From the NCBI GenBank assembly GCA_001898255.1, contig MKTK01000038.1, forward strand, positions 262,840-313,169: a DNA stretch of 50,330 nucleotides, read 5' to 3'. This document shows positions 17,850-26,309 of the stretch, piece after piece. Both the position numbers and the translations under genes were made by a program. Origin of the DNA: Chryseobacterium sp. 39-10 (GTDB lineage Bacteria > Bacteroidota > Bacteroidia > Flavobacteriales > Weeksellaceae). Below the pieces are notes generated by a model that saw nothing but the letters and a program-made list of their open reading frames with translations, was not told where the DNA came from and did no database searches. Positions within the stretch are counted from its first letter, which is position 1. The number at the start of each line of letters is the position of its first letter.

Positions 17850-18917
17850 ATGAGCAGAAAGTTTCCGGCAGGTGTTGCCACAGGACAAATGGTTACCGAC
17901 ATTTTTCAATATGCAAAAGAAAATAAGTTTGCGCTACCGGCAGCAAACGTGATCGGATCCAGCAACGTAAATGCCACTCTGGAAACCGCTGCAAAACTTA
18001 ACTCACCTGTGATTATTCAGTTCTCGAACGGTGGGGCGGCTTTTAACGCCGGGAAAGGTTTAAGCAACGATGGACAAAAAGCATCAATTCTTGGCGGAAT
18101 TGCCGGCGCAAAACACATTCACACCTTAGCTGAAGCATACGGAGCTACCGTGATTTTACACACCGACCACTGTGCAAAAAAACTATTGCCTTGGGTTGAT
18201 GGATTATTAACGGCCAGCGAAGAACACTTCGCGCTTACTGGCAAACCTCTTTACTCCTCACACATGCTGGATTTATCTGAGGAACCTATTGAAGAAAACC
18301 TCGATATTTCTTGCCAATATTTCGAAAGAATGGCTAAAATGGGCATGACGCTGGAAATTGAACTCGGTGTCACCGGAGGTGAAGAAGATGGAGTTGATAA
18401 TTCCGGTGTTGACTCATCTAAACTTTATACCCAGCCAGATGAAGTGGCTTACGCGTATGAAAGACTAAACGCCATTTCGCCCAACTTTACCATCGCAGCA
18501 GCATTTGGTAACGTTCATGGTGTTTACAAACCTGGTAACGTAAAACTTACCCCTAAAATCCTTGATAATTCTCAGAAATTTGTGGCAGAAAAATTTGGTT
18601 TAGCTCCTGCCCCTGTAAACTTCGTATTCCACGGTGGTTCTGGCTCAACAGTAGAAGAAATTCATGAAGCAATTGGGTACGGCGTTATTAAAATGAATAT
18701 CGACACCGATCTTCAGTTTGCTTATACCGAAGGAATTAGAGATTTTATGGTGAACAACATTGAGTACCTTCGCACACAAATCGGAAATCCGGAAGGCGCA
18801 GACAAACCAAACAAAAAATTCTACGATCCAAGAGGATGGGTAAGAAAAGGAGAAGAAACTTATTCAAAACGTTTGGTTGAGGCATTTGAAAACCTGAACA
18901 ACATCAACACGCTATAG
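17850..18917 (+). CDS. fbaA: Class II fructose-bisphosphate aldolase
   Basis: Cleaves fructose 1,6-bisphosphate to dihydroxyacetone phosphate and glyceraldehyde 3-phosphate in glycolysis, and makes it in gluconeogenesis. It has 355 residues, the class IIA length. The zinc-binding HTDHC is at residues 104-108, followed by the ELGVTGGEEDGVDNS block, AAFGNVHGVYKPGN with a further His ligand, and the phosphate-binding VFHGGSGST. The C-terminus has the class IIA KYYDPRGW-type segment (KKFYDPRGWVRKGEE). It stands upstream of accD, as in many flavobacteria, but accD has its own promoter. Confidence 0.97.
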   Translation: MSRKFPAGVATGQMVTDIFQYAKENKFALPAANVIGSSNVNATLETAAKLNSPVIIQFSNGGAAFNAGKGLSNDGQKASILGGIAGAKHIHTLAEAYGATVILHTDHCAKKLLPWVDGLLTASEEHFALTGKPLYSSHMLDLSEEPIEENLDISCQYFERMAKMGMTLEIELGVTGGEEDGVDNSGVDSSKLYTQPDEVAYAYERLNAISPNFTIAAAFGNVHGVYKPGNVKLTPKILDNSQKFVAEKFGLAPAPVNFVFHGGSGSTVEEIHEAIGYGVIKMNIDTDLQFAYTEGIRDFMVNNIEYLRTQIGNPEGADKPNKKFYDPRGWVRKGEETYSKRLVEAFENLNNINTL

Positions 18918-18952
18918 AAACAAAGGGTTTCTCCGTCAGCAGTTTTTGTATA

Positions 18953-18984
18953 TTGAATCATAAAGATTTAATGTATTACATTTG
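18953..18984 (+). promoter_or_regulatory. Promoter of accD
   Basis: TTG (18953-18955), 21 nt, then TACATTTG (18977-18984): a Bacteroidota -33/-7 pair. The predicted start is near 18988, about 38 nt before the ATG at 19027. This also argues against the in-frame ATG at 18982. Confidence 0.7.
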
Positions 18985-19026
18985 CATACGGAGAAATCCA
19001 AAATTTCTAATTTAAAACTTTACGCC

Positions 19027-19878
19027 ATGGCATTTGATTGGTTCAAAAGAAAAACGCAAAATATCACCACCTCCACCGAGGACAAGAAAGATGTTCCGAA
19101 AGGACTTTGGCATCAAACTCCCACGGGCAAAATCATCGAGCATGAGGAACTTAAGGCCAACAATTACGTTTCTCCGGAAGATGGATTTCATGTGAGAATC
19201 GGTAGTAGTGAATTCTACTCCATTTTGTTTGATGGCAATAAGTACAAAGAACTTGATGCAGGAGTGGAAAGTATTGATATGCTGCATTTCAAAGACACGA
19301 AAACTTATACCGACCGGCTTAAGGAGGTGAAAGCAAAAACCAAGCTCAACGATTCTATTCGCAATGCTGTAGGCAAAGTAAATGGTATTGAAATGGTGGT
19401 TTCGTGTATGGATTTCGCATTCATCGGCGGTTCATTGGGATCAGTAATGGGTGAAAAAATAAGACGAGCGGTAGATTATTGTATTAAACATAAATTGCCG
19501 TACATGATTATTTGCCAGTCTGGAGGTGCCCGAATGCAGGAAGCTACCTATTCTCTGATGCAATTGGCTAAAGTACAGTCTAAACTTGCCCAGCTTTCCG
19601 AAGCAGGATTGCTTTACATCGCTTATTTGTGCGACCCTACTTTTGGAGGAATTACCGCTTCATTTGCGATGACGGCCGACATCATCATGGCAGAACCAGG
19701 TGCTTTAATCGGTTTTGCAGGACCTCGTGTTATTCGTGAAACCATTGGTAAAGACTTACCTGAAGGATTTCAAACTTCCGAATTTCTACAGGAAAAAGGA
19801 TTTGTTGATTTCATCGTGAAAAGAACCGAGATAAAAGAGAAAGTTTCGCAAACCGTGGATCTTTTTGCCAGCGTATAA
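19027..19878 (+). CDS. accD: Acetyl-CoA carboxylase carboxyltransferase beta subunit, zinc-finger residues lost
   Basis: With AccA, transfers carboxyl from biotin to acetyl-CoA to make malonyl-CoA for fatty-acid synthesis. The start [12 protein letters not shown] at 19027 is the family start; an upstream in-frame ATG (18982) lies in the promoter. It has 283 residues. The crotonase-like core is intact ([44 protein letters not shown]). The N-terminal C4 zinc ribbon found in E. coli and many other bacteria is degenerate: the segment [32 protein letters not shown] (residues 28-59) keeps the fold context but has no cysteine. The loss may be a feature of this bacterial group. Confidence 0.95.
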   Translation: MAFDWFKRKTQNITTSTEDKKDVPKGLWHQTPTGKIIEHEELKANNYVSPEDGFHVRIGSSEFYSILFDGNKYKELDAGVESIDMLHFKDTKTYTDRLKEVKAKTKLNDSIRNAVGKVNGIEMVVSCMDFAFIGGSLGSVMGEKIRRAVDYCIKHKLPYMIICQSGGARMQEATYSLMQLAKVQSKLAQLSEAGLLYIAYLCDPTFGGITASFAMTADIIMAEPGALIGFAGPRVIRETIGKDLPEGFQTSEFLQEKGFVDFIVKRTEIKEKVSQTVDLFASV

Positions 19879-19936
19879 TTGTAAACATTGATGCGGCAAC
19901 AAAAGAGGTTTTAAATCAATTATAGTAATTAAAAAA

Positions 19937-19965
19937 AATCTCACCTTTACAGGTGAGATTTCTTT
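19937..19965 (+). terminator. Terminator after accD
   Basis: Perfect 10-bp stem AATCTCACCT / AGGTGAGATT with loop TTAC, then TCTTT. The next ATG follows immediately at 19966. Confidence 0.85.
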
Positions 19966-20496
19966 ATGATAAGAACGGTACAAATAATCTTCAATGCATT
20001 AAGGTCACTAAGCTTTAGCAAGTTACTTCGCCTGCTTAAACTTACGTTGCCTCATCCACTTCTGACCATTCTCGGGTTTTTTGCAACCCTGAGAAGTTTC
20101 CGCATTGCCCAAAAGTATTTCCCGAAAACCAACTCTAACAATGGAATTGGAAACGCCTTTCGTCACGCATTGTGGGCTATGCTCATTATGATGTATTGCT
20201 GCAAAATAACCTCACCAAACAAAGCCAAGCTTTTCTGTAAAAAAATGACCGACCTGCACGAAGAGCTTTTTCCCAATGAACCCTTAGAAACCAAAATGGA
20301 TCTGCACAACAACCAGATTGGGATGGATTTATTTATGCAGATGCTCCAGGGAATTCATCGACAATTTTTTGAAACTAACTTTTTAGTTGATCACCTGTTG
20401 ACCCTCACAAAAACTGCACAAATTCTGCGTGACGTCGATGATCCACTTCCCAACGAACTGGTTTATTTGGAACCATCCGAACCCAACCAACAATAA
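19966..20496 (+). CDS. DUF6973-like protein
   Basis: A 176-residue protein with a basic, amphipathic N-terminus. Two conserved patches recall the DUF6973 family of Bacteroidota: NGIGNAFRHALWAMLIM (residues ~60-76) and METKMDLHNNQIGMDLF-type sequence (DLHNNQIG near residue 122). Conserved His, Arg, Asp and Asn in these patches could form a metal or catalytic site, which is speculation. Function unknown. The only in-frame ATG before the conserved region is 19966, which sits 5 nt after the accD terminator stem, so its expression is puzzling. Confidence 0.68.
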   Translation: MIRTVQIIFNALRSLSFSKLLRLLKLTLPHPLLTILGFFATLRSFRIAQKYFPKTNSNNGIGNAFRHALWAMLIMMYCCKITSPNKAKLFCKKMTDLHEELFPNEPLETKMDLHNNQIGMDLFMQMLQGIHRQFFETNFLVDHLLTLTKTAQILRDVDDPLPNELVYLEPSEPNQQ

Positions 20497-20501
20497 ATTC
20501 G

Positions 20502-20509
20502 TAATTTTG
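20502..20509 (+). promoter_or_regulatory. -7 promoter box of uvrB
   Basis: TAATTTTG matches TAnnTTTG; predicted start near 20513, about 40 nt before the ATG at 20553. No -33 TTG is evident and no LexA-type operator was recognised. Confidence 0.55.
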
Positions 20510-20552
20510 TAGCGTAAGAAAAAATTCTTTCGTTATTAAGCATCAATAACTT

Positions 20553-22544
20553 ATGCCATTCAACCTGCACTCTGATTATCAACCTATGGGCGACCAACCT
20601 CAAGCAATAGAAAAGCTGACGGAGGGAATAAATATAGGCGAAAAGTACCAAACCCTGCTCGGTGTCACCGGATCTGGGAAAACATTTACTGTGGCCAATG
20701 TGGTGCGCAACGTCCAAAAACCCACTTTGGTTTTGGCCCATAACAAGACTTTGGCAGCACAGCTTTTCATGGAGTTTAAGGAGTTTTTTCCGGACAATGC
20801 TGTAGAATATTTTGTAAGCTACTATGATTATTATCAGCCGGAGGCCTTTATCGCGTCCTCCAACACGTATATCGAAAAAGACCTTTCCATCAATGAAGAA
20901 GTAGAGAAATTAAGACTGTCTGCCACCGCAAGTTTGCTTTCCGGAAGAAGAGATGTGCTCATCGTGGCTTCGGTTTCCTGCATTTATGGAATAGGGAACC
21001 CAGCCGAATTCAATAAGTCCCTTTTCTCTGTCGAAAAAAACCAAAAGATAACAAGAACCAACTTGCTGCATCTGTTGGTAAATGCATTGTATGCAAGAAC
21101 GCTTAACGAGTTCCAGCGTGGCACATTTCGGGTGAAAGGTGATGTTGTTGATATTTTCCCCGCCTACGCCGATGATGCGATCCGCGTTCAGTTTTTCGGT
21201 GATGAAATTGAAAATGTTCAGAGTTTCGATCCTGTTTCGGGGAATGTGATAGCCAACTTGGATAAGATACAAATCTATCCCGCCAATCTTTTTGTGACCT
21301 CAAAAGAAACCCAGCAAAATGCCATTCGTGAGATTCAGGATGACATGGTTAAGCAAGTGGATTTTTTTAATGATATCGAAAAACCATTTGAAGCAAAACG
21401 GCTTCAAGAAAGAACAGAACTCGACTTGGAAATGATGAAGGAGTTGGGCTATTGCAGCGGTATTGAGAACTATTCGCGGTATTTTGACAGAAGACTTCCA
21501 GGATCCCGACCTTTCTGCCTCATCGATTATTTCCCTGATGACTTTTTGATGGTGATTGATGAAAGCCACGTTACCATTCCTCAGGTTCATGCCATGTACG
21601 GTGGCGACAGAAGCAGAAAAGAAGTATTGGTAGAATACGGCTTCCGGCTTCCGGCTGCGTTGGACAACCGACCATTAAAATTTGATGAGTTCGAAAGCAT
21701 GCAAAATCAGGTTATTTACGTTTCTGCCACACCGGCCGATTACGAATTAGAAAAAACCGGGGGCGAATATATCGAACAAATCATTCGACCTACAGGATTG
21801 CTGGATCCTGTGATAGAAGTGCGGCCAACATTAAATCAGATTGATGATCTTATTGAAGAAATTCAGAACAGAGCGGAGAATGATGAACGAACTTTGGTAA
21901 CGACTCTCACCAAAAAAATGGCAGAAGAGCTTACTAAATATTTCACCAAAATGGGGATCAGAACGCGGTACATTCATTCTGATGTAGAAACGTTGGAAAG
22001 GATCCAGATTATGCAGGACCTGCGAATGGGCTTGTTTGATGTTTTGGTGGGTGTCAATCTTTTACGGGAGGGTTTAGATTTACCGGAAGTTTCGCTCGTC
22101 GCCATTCTGGATGCTGACAAGGAAGGAATGCTTCGTTCGCGTCGTGCGATGATTCAAACGGTGGGTCGTGCAGCGAGAAACATCAATGGTAAAGCGATTA
22201 TGTATGCGGATAAAATGACCAGATCAATGCAGGCAACGATTGACGAGACCAATTACCGCCGCGAAAAGCAAATGAAATACAATACAGAGCATGGATTGGT
22301 TCCCAAGCCATTAAACAAGAAAATAAGTGAAGTTTTGGTAGGACGAAGCAAGGATTTCCCAGACGAAAAGTACATTCAAAAGGAAATATTCCAGAAGGTT
22401 GCGGAGGAACGTGCTGTTTTTGGTGACGAAAATGTAGAAAAGTTAATCGCAGTAAAGCAGCAGGCAATGGAAGCCGCTGCCAAAAATCTCGATTTCATCA
22501 AGGCAGCACAGTTAAGAGATGAAATTACTGCGCTTAAAAGTTAA
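20553..22544 (+). CDS. uvrB: Excinuclease ABC subunit B
   Basis: Damage-verification helicase of nucleotide excision repair, working with UvrA and UvrC. It has 663 residues, the normal length. Walker A GVTGSGKT is at residues 37-44. The beta-hairpin region (YFVSYYDYYQPEAF) that grips the DNA strand, the DESH motif, SATP and the motif VI block (QTVGRAARNINGKAIMYADKMT) are all present. The C-terminal UVR motif (AAKNLDFIKAAQLRDEI), which binds UvrC, is intact. Convergent with the T9SS protein gene through a shared terminator. Confidence 0.98.
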   Translation: MPFNLHSDYQPMGDQPQAIEKLTEGINIGEKYQTLLGVTGSGKTFTVANVVRNVQKPTLVLAHNKTLAAQLFMEFKEFFPDNAVEYFVSYYDYYQPEAFIASSNTYIEKDLSINEEVEKLRLSATASLLSGRRDVLIVASVSCIYGIGNPAEFNKSLFSVEKNQKITRTNLLHLLVNALYARTLNEFQRGTFRVKGDVVDIFPAYADDAIRVQFFGDEIENVQSFDPVSGNVIANLDKIQIYPANLFVTSKETQQNAIREIQDDMVKQVDFFNDIEKPFEAKRLQERTELDLEMMKELGYCSGIENYSRYFDRRLPGSRPFCLIDYFPDDFLMVIDESHVTIPQVHAMYGGDRSRKEVLVEYGFRLPAALDNRPLKFDEFESMQNQVIYVSATPADYELEKTGGEYIEQIIRPTGLLDPVIEVRPTLNQIDDLIEEIQNRAENDERTLVTTLTKKMAEELTKYFTKMGIRTRYIHSDVETLERIQIMQDLRMGLFDVLVGVNLLREGLDLPEVSLVAILDADKEGMLRSRRAMIQTVGRAARNINGKAIMYADKMTRSMQATIDETNYRREKQMKYNTEHGLVPKPLNKKISEVLVGRSKDFPDEKYIQKEIFQKVAEERAVFGDENVEKLIAVKQQAMEAAAKNLDFIKAAQLRDEITALKS

Positions 22545-22571
22545 GATGAATAATATTGGAATTTCCATAAA

Positions 22572-22603
22572 AAAACCGTTTCGATTTGAAACGGTTTTCT
22601 TTA
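22572..22603. terminator. Bidirectional terminator between uvrB and the T9SS protein gene
   Basis: Perfect 11-bp stem AAAACCGTTTC / GAAACGGTTTT with loop GATTT, A-run before and T-run after, so it can work in both directions. Confidence 0.88.
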
Positions 22604-22619
22604 TTAAGGTGTAATCAAT

Positions 22620-23987
22620 TTATTTTTTGATCAGTTTGGTATTTTCTACAGCTCCACCTCCATAGCTCACTTGCAAAATATAAGTTCCTTTAGCCAAAGA
22701 AGAAACATTAATTTCACTGCCTTTCGCTGACTGAACTTTTCTACCAGCAAGATCGATCACAGTAACGTTCTCAATTTTATTGTTAGAAGAGATTTTCACC
22801 ACATCAGTTGCTGGGTTAGGGAATATTTTCAGGTTTGATTTCACTCCGGCTTCACTAGTTGCCAAAGCAAGGTCACCTTGGAATTTCATAATTCCTTTAG
22901 TTCCACTTGGCCCGTCAGAAAACTGTCCTGCAAAACCAGTTGTGCTATTTAGGAAGTTTAATTTTCCTCTCTGCTCACCTGTATCAATGCTTTTCCAAGT
23001 TAAACCACCATCAGTAGTGTAAGAAGATCCCATCCACTCAGGTTTATTGAAATTGCTTCCAGTAGTAACGTAAGTGTTTGCAGTTCCGGGAACATAAGCA
23101 ACATCAGCGAAATACCAAGTTCCTGTTGCATCAACTTGCTCCCAAGTAGCACCACCATCAGAAGTAGAGTACAATCCTGCGGCTGTAGTTGCAGCAGCAC
23201 CAGCTCCGTCAACGGTAATCAATAAACCGTGAATTTTATCCGCATTCATCGCAATATGAGCTGATGAACCCGCAGTCACCACTCCACCAAAGTCTAACGC
23301 TGGTGAGTATGAGCCAGTCCATGTATTTCCTCTGTCTGCGGAATGGAGGACTCTACCAATAGATGTTCCCGTCCAGATGTGGTCACCTTGCACTTCTTTT
23401 TGCCCTACATAGGTAGATTCATCACTATTTTCAGGTGCCAAAGCTCCTGCAACAGCTGTCCAAGTTGTTCCTCCGTTAGAAGTTTTATACATTTCAAATT
23501 TTCCACCTACAGGGTCACCACTGGTCCATCCATTATTAGCGTCCCAAAAATAGATATGATTCACAAAAGATGTACCGCCAGGAGGGTTGTAAGCAACAGC
23601 TTGTTTAGTCCAAGATGCACCGGCATCTGTTGTTTTCCAAACTCCGTTAGCATTTACAGATCCACTTGATGGAGCTGTTACAATAAAAGCAGTATTTCCA
23701 TCAATCGCATGGAGGTCTGCAATTAAAGCATTTGAAGCCAGACCAGAAATTGCACGTGAAGACCAAGTTGCTCCACCATTAGTTGTGCGAGAAAAAACCT
23801 TAGGATAAACCCTTGGTGTTGCTCCTGATCCATCATAAGCAGTAAGCCAAACGGTATTTGCATCAACGATAGAAATTTCATCTACCCCATAATTTGCTGC
23901 AAACTTTGTCGACTGCGCAACCCATGAGTTTTGTGCCGTAGCCATAATAGAAACTAGCGCAAAGCCAGTAAGTAAAATTCTTTTCAT
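22620..23987 (-). CDS. Secreted Asp-box beta-propeller protein with T9SS sorting domain
   Basis: A 455-residue exported protein. Signal peptide ends near MATAQ. Six Asp-box (BNR-like) motifs are visible: TTNGGATW, TTDAGASW, TSNGGTTW, SADRGNTW, TSDGGATW and TTDGGLTW, suggesting a six-bladed propeller like those of sialidases or VPS10/photosystem-assembly YCF48 proteins. Sialidase catalytic residues were not recognised. The last ~70 residues are a type A T9SS domain (LKIFPNPATDVVKISS... GRKVQ... LAKGTYILQV... KLIKK), which directs passage through the outer membrane and usually attachment to the surface. Ligand or enzyme activity is unknown. Confidence 0.9.
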   Translation of the reverse strand: MKRILLTGFALVSIMATAQNSWVAQSTKFAANYGVDEISIVDANTVWLTAYDGSGATPRVYPKVFSRTTNGGATWSSRAISGLASNALIADLHAIDGNTAFIVTAPSSGSVNANGVWKTTDAGASWTKQAVAYNPPGGTSFVNHIYFWDANNGWTSGDPVGGKFEMYKTSNGGTTWTAVAGALAPENSDESTYVGQKEVQGDHIWTGTSIGRVLHSADRGNTWTGSYSPALDFGGVVTAGSSAHIAMNADKIHGLLITVDGAGAAATTAAGLYSTSDGGATWEQVDATGTWYFADVAYVPGTANTYVTTGSNFNKPEWMGSSYTTDGGLTWKSIDTGEQRGKLNFLNSTTGFAGQFSDGPSGTKGIMKFQGDLALATSEAGVKSNLKIFPNPATDVVKISSNNKIENVTVIDLAGRKVQSAKGSEINVSSLAKGTYILQVSYGGGAVENTKLIKK

Positions 23988-24131
23988 AATCTTATAAGTT
24001 TAATGATTTTCGGTAAAATTAAATAATTCTAAAGTAATGGGCAAATTATCTTAGGGATTTTTTAAACAATAGGTTATTTCAATGCTGCCTTCACGTTTTG
24101 CTTATAAAAAAGCAAGCAACGTTCGAAATAT

Positions 24132-24620
24132 TTATAAAATACTGGTATTCTTATTGTTACCCTTTGTCATTTCGGTGTGTGGAATACCGTCTTCAAGATA
24201 TTTTTTGCCTGTATCTTCAAATCCTAAATTCTGATAAAATCTTATCAAATAATCTTGTGCAGATATTTTTACGTTTGTTGTCTGGTATCGAGTTTCTATA
24301 ATACCCAACGCCATTTCCAGCAACAAAGAACCCCATTTATTGCGACGTGCATGGCGAGTGGTAAGCACCCTGCCAATGGAAGCTTCGCTGTATTTAATAT
24401 CTCTATCAAAAATACGACAGTACGTGACGAGCTGACCTTCAATTTCAGCCCAAAGATGAAGAGCTTTCTGATCAAAACCGTCGAGGTCGGGATATGGGCA
24501 ATTCTGCTCAACCACAAAGACATCAACCCTATTTTTCAGGATTTTATACAACTCATCAACGGAAAGCTGATCAAACCGTTTAACCTTCCAAATTATATCA
24601 TTCATTGGGAAATTTTTCAA
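24132..24620 (-). CDS. ElaA-like GNAT family acetyltransferase
   Basis: A 162-residue GNAT protein of the ElaA type. Signs are IIWKVKRFDQLSVDELYKILKNRVDVFVVEQNCPYPDLDGFD at the N-terminus and the acetyl-CoA region IGRVLTTRHARRNKWGSLLLEMAL. The FYQNLGF segment near the end is also typical. The pyrophosphate loop is RRNKWGS rather than the canonical RxxGxG. The start ATG at 24620 overlaps the engB stop as ATGA, so translation is likely coupled; an in-frame ATG at 24605 also fits the family. The substrate is unknown. Confidence 0.87.
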   Translation of the reverse strand: MKNFPMNDIIWKVKRFDQLSVDELYKILKNRVDVFVVEQNCPYPDLDGFDQKALHLWAEIEGQLVTYCRIFDRDIKYSEASIGRVLTTRHARRNKWGSLLLEMALGIIETRYQTTNVKISAQDYLIRFYQNLGFEDTGKKYLEDGIPHTEMTKGNNKNTSIL

Positions 24621-25237
24621 TCAAAATTCACATGGTTTTTATGTAAAAATTCATTGGTTTTGGTAATGAATTTAAGAATTTCGTCGGTGCCTTCTCTCTT
24701 CTCAGCGGAGGTAAGGTAGGTCTCGGGCAAGTCTTCCCAGGCTTTCAGCAGTTCATTTTGGTAGTGCTCTACGTTGGCAACGGCAACCGCAGGTTTTAGC
24801 TTGTCGGCCTTTGTAAAAACAATTGAGAAGGGAATGCCATTCTCACCACACCATTCTATGAATTCCAAATCAATCTTTTGAGGTGCATGTCTGGAATCAA
24901 TCAAAACAAAAAGATTAACCAGATTCTTCCTTTGGAGAATGTAGTTGGTAATGAGTTTTTCAAAATCTTTGCGTAGACTTTTCGAAACCCTAGCATAGCC
25001 ATATCCTGGCAAATCCGTCAAGTACCAATTTTCATTAATAAGAAAATGGTTGATAAGTTGGGTTTTACCGGGGGTTTGTGATGTTTTTGCTAAATCTTTA
25101 CGGTGCAGCATTCCATTGATGAGCGATGATTTGCCGACGTTGGAGCGGCCGATAAAAGCATATTCGGGCAAATCTGGCAATGGACAATCCTGCCATTTAC
25201 CGCTACTTTTCACAAATTCTGCTGACTTGATGATCAT
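24617..25237 (-). CDS. engB: Ribosome biogenesis GTPase EngB (YihA/YsxC)
   Basis: GTPase needed for late large-subunit ribosome assembly. It has 206 residues, normal length. The G1 P-loop GRSNVGKSS is at residues 30-38, then G2 in QTPGKTQ, G3 DLPGYGYA, G4 TKADKL and G5-like TSAEKREG. It shares a 4-bp ATGA overlap with the downstream GNAT gene. Upstream, 64 bp separate it from the alpha/beta hydrolase gene, so all three may form one transcript. Confidence 0.97.
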   Translation of the reverse strand: MIIKSAEFVKSSGKWQDCPLPDLPEYAFIGRSNVGKSSLINGMLHRKDLAKTSQTPGKTQLINHFLINENWYLTDLPGYGYARVSKSLRKDFEKLITNYILQRKNLVNLFVLIDSRHAPQKIDLEFIEWCGENGIPFSIVFTKADKLKPAVAVANVEHYQNELLKAWEDLPETYLTSAEKREGTDEILKFITKTNEFLHKNHVNFD

Positions 25238-25301
25238 GGTTGAATCTCTTTTATACTGATTTCAATAAAAAATGGAAATAAAACCCCCACTCCCTATACC
25301 T

Positions 25302-26060
25302 TTAATGTTGCTGTAACCATCGAAAAAGAATTTCGTTAAATTCGTCCGGTTTCTCCATCATCGCGGCATGCCCGCAGTGATCCAGCCAAAATAATTGGGC
25401 ATTCGGAATAAGCCGATCCATTTCTATGGCAACTTCCGGGGGCGTCACATTGTCTTGTTTGCCCCAAATAATACAAGTAGGCACCTTAATTTTGTGCAGC
25501 TCTTTTTCCATATTATGTTTAATGGCACTTCGGGCAAGCATCACTGTTTTAATTCCTTTGCCTCGATCGTTCACAATTGCAAATACTTCATCTACAAGAT
25601 CTTCGGTAGCAATTGCAGGATCGTAAAAAACTTCCTGCGCTTTCTTTTTTATATAATCGCGATCATTTTTTCTGGGGAAACTATCGCCAAAAGTGCGCTC
25701 ATACAAACCAGAACTTCCGGTAAGCACCAAATTCTTGACAAGATCGGGTCGGGAGAGCGTAAGAATTAACCCTACATGTCCACCCATCGAATTTCCAACA
25801 ACAGTTGCCGGCTCCCCTACAACCTCATCAATAAACCTGGCAACAAACTTTGCGATGGATGCAAGATTGGTATTGAGCACAGGCAAATCGTAAATTGGTA
25901 ATTCGGGAAAATAAACGCGATAACCCCGCTCTGAAAAATAAGCAATTAATTTGGTGAAATTACTTAAACCACCCATTAATCCTTGCAAGAGAACAATCGG
26001 ACGACCTTCTCCTTCAACCAGATAGTTGAATTTTTTGTTTTTCTTCGTTTTAAATAACAT
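25302..26060 (-). CDS. Alpha/beta-fold hydrolase
   Basis: A 252-residue hydrolase from the ATG at 26060 (MLFKTKKNKKF); an upstream in-frame ATG at 26087 would start inside the promoter. The catalytic triad is visible: Ser91 in GNSMGG, Asp in IIWGKQDNVTPP, and His in LDHCGHAAMMEKP. The oxyanion stretch is VLLQGLMGG. This layout matches esterases or C-C bond hydrolases; the substrate is unknown. Divergent from the dcw cluster. Confidence 0.88.
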   Translation of the reverse strand: MLFKTKKNKKFNYLVEGEGRPIVLLQGLMGGLSNFTKLIAYFSERGYRVYFPELPIYDLPVLNTNLASIAKFVARFIDEVVGEPATVVGNSMGGHVGLILTLSRPDLVKNLVLTGSSGLYERTFGDSFPRKNDRDYIKKKAQEVFYDPAIATEDLVDEVFAIVNDRGKGIKTVMLARSAIKHNMEKELHKIKVPTCIIWGKQDNVTPPEVAIEMDRLIPNAQLFWLDHCGHAAMMEKPDEFNEILFRWLQQH

Positions 26061-26084
26061 AAAGTTTAGCTCAATGGGCAAATG

Positions 26085-26092
26085 CAAAAATA
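26085..26092 (-). promoter_or_regulatory. -7 promoter box of the alpha/beta hydrolase gene
   Basis: Minus strand TATTTTTG, a match to TAnnTTTG. The predicted start is near 26081, about 20 nt before the ATG at 26060. Confidence 0.55.
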
Positions 26093-26261
26093 CAAATTAA
26101 ACATTAAATTTAATTTTTTCGGGCAAAAATTAGCCATTATTATACCAATTTTTATACCCTCACATATAATCTGCTATTCTTGCCTTCCACCGGATGTTAA
26201 CCAGTTTTTAATCAGATCATTAAGTTGAAATCCTAAAACTTACTAACATTAAGTCAAAAAG

Positions 26262-26276
26262 TGGGAAAAAGTGGGA
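26262..26276 (+). promoter_or_regulatory. MraZ operator of the dcw cluster
   Basis: TGGGA-AAAAG-TGGGA: two direct TGGGN repeats separated by 5 bp, the exact pattern bound by E. coli MraZ, which uses three such repeats. It lies at about -45 to -31 relative to the predicted start, overlapping the -33 region, so MraZ binding would repress its own operon. I see only two clear repeats here. Confidence 0.75.
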
Positions 26277-26295
26277 GCTTTTCAAAATTATTATA

Positions 26296-26303
26296 TAAAT
26301 TTG
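26296..26303 (+). promoter_or_regulatory. -7 promoter box of the dcw cluster
   Basis: TAAATTTG matches TAnnTTTG and ends 7 nt before the mraZ ATG at 26310. The predicted leader is only about 2-3 nt. Confidence 0.6.
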
Positions 26304-26309
26304 TCCCAA

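Noticed and set aside
24016-24034. A third Fur-like box upstream of the T9SS propeller gene (AAATTAAAT-A-ATTCTAAAG).
   Set aside because: The right half matches the expected half-site at 8 of 9 bases, but the left half has four mismatches. Too weak to list as an operator in AT-rich DNA.
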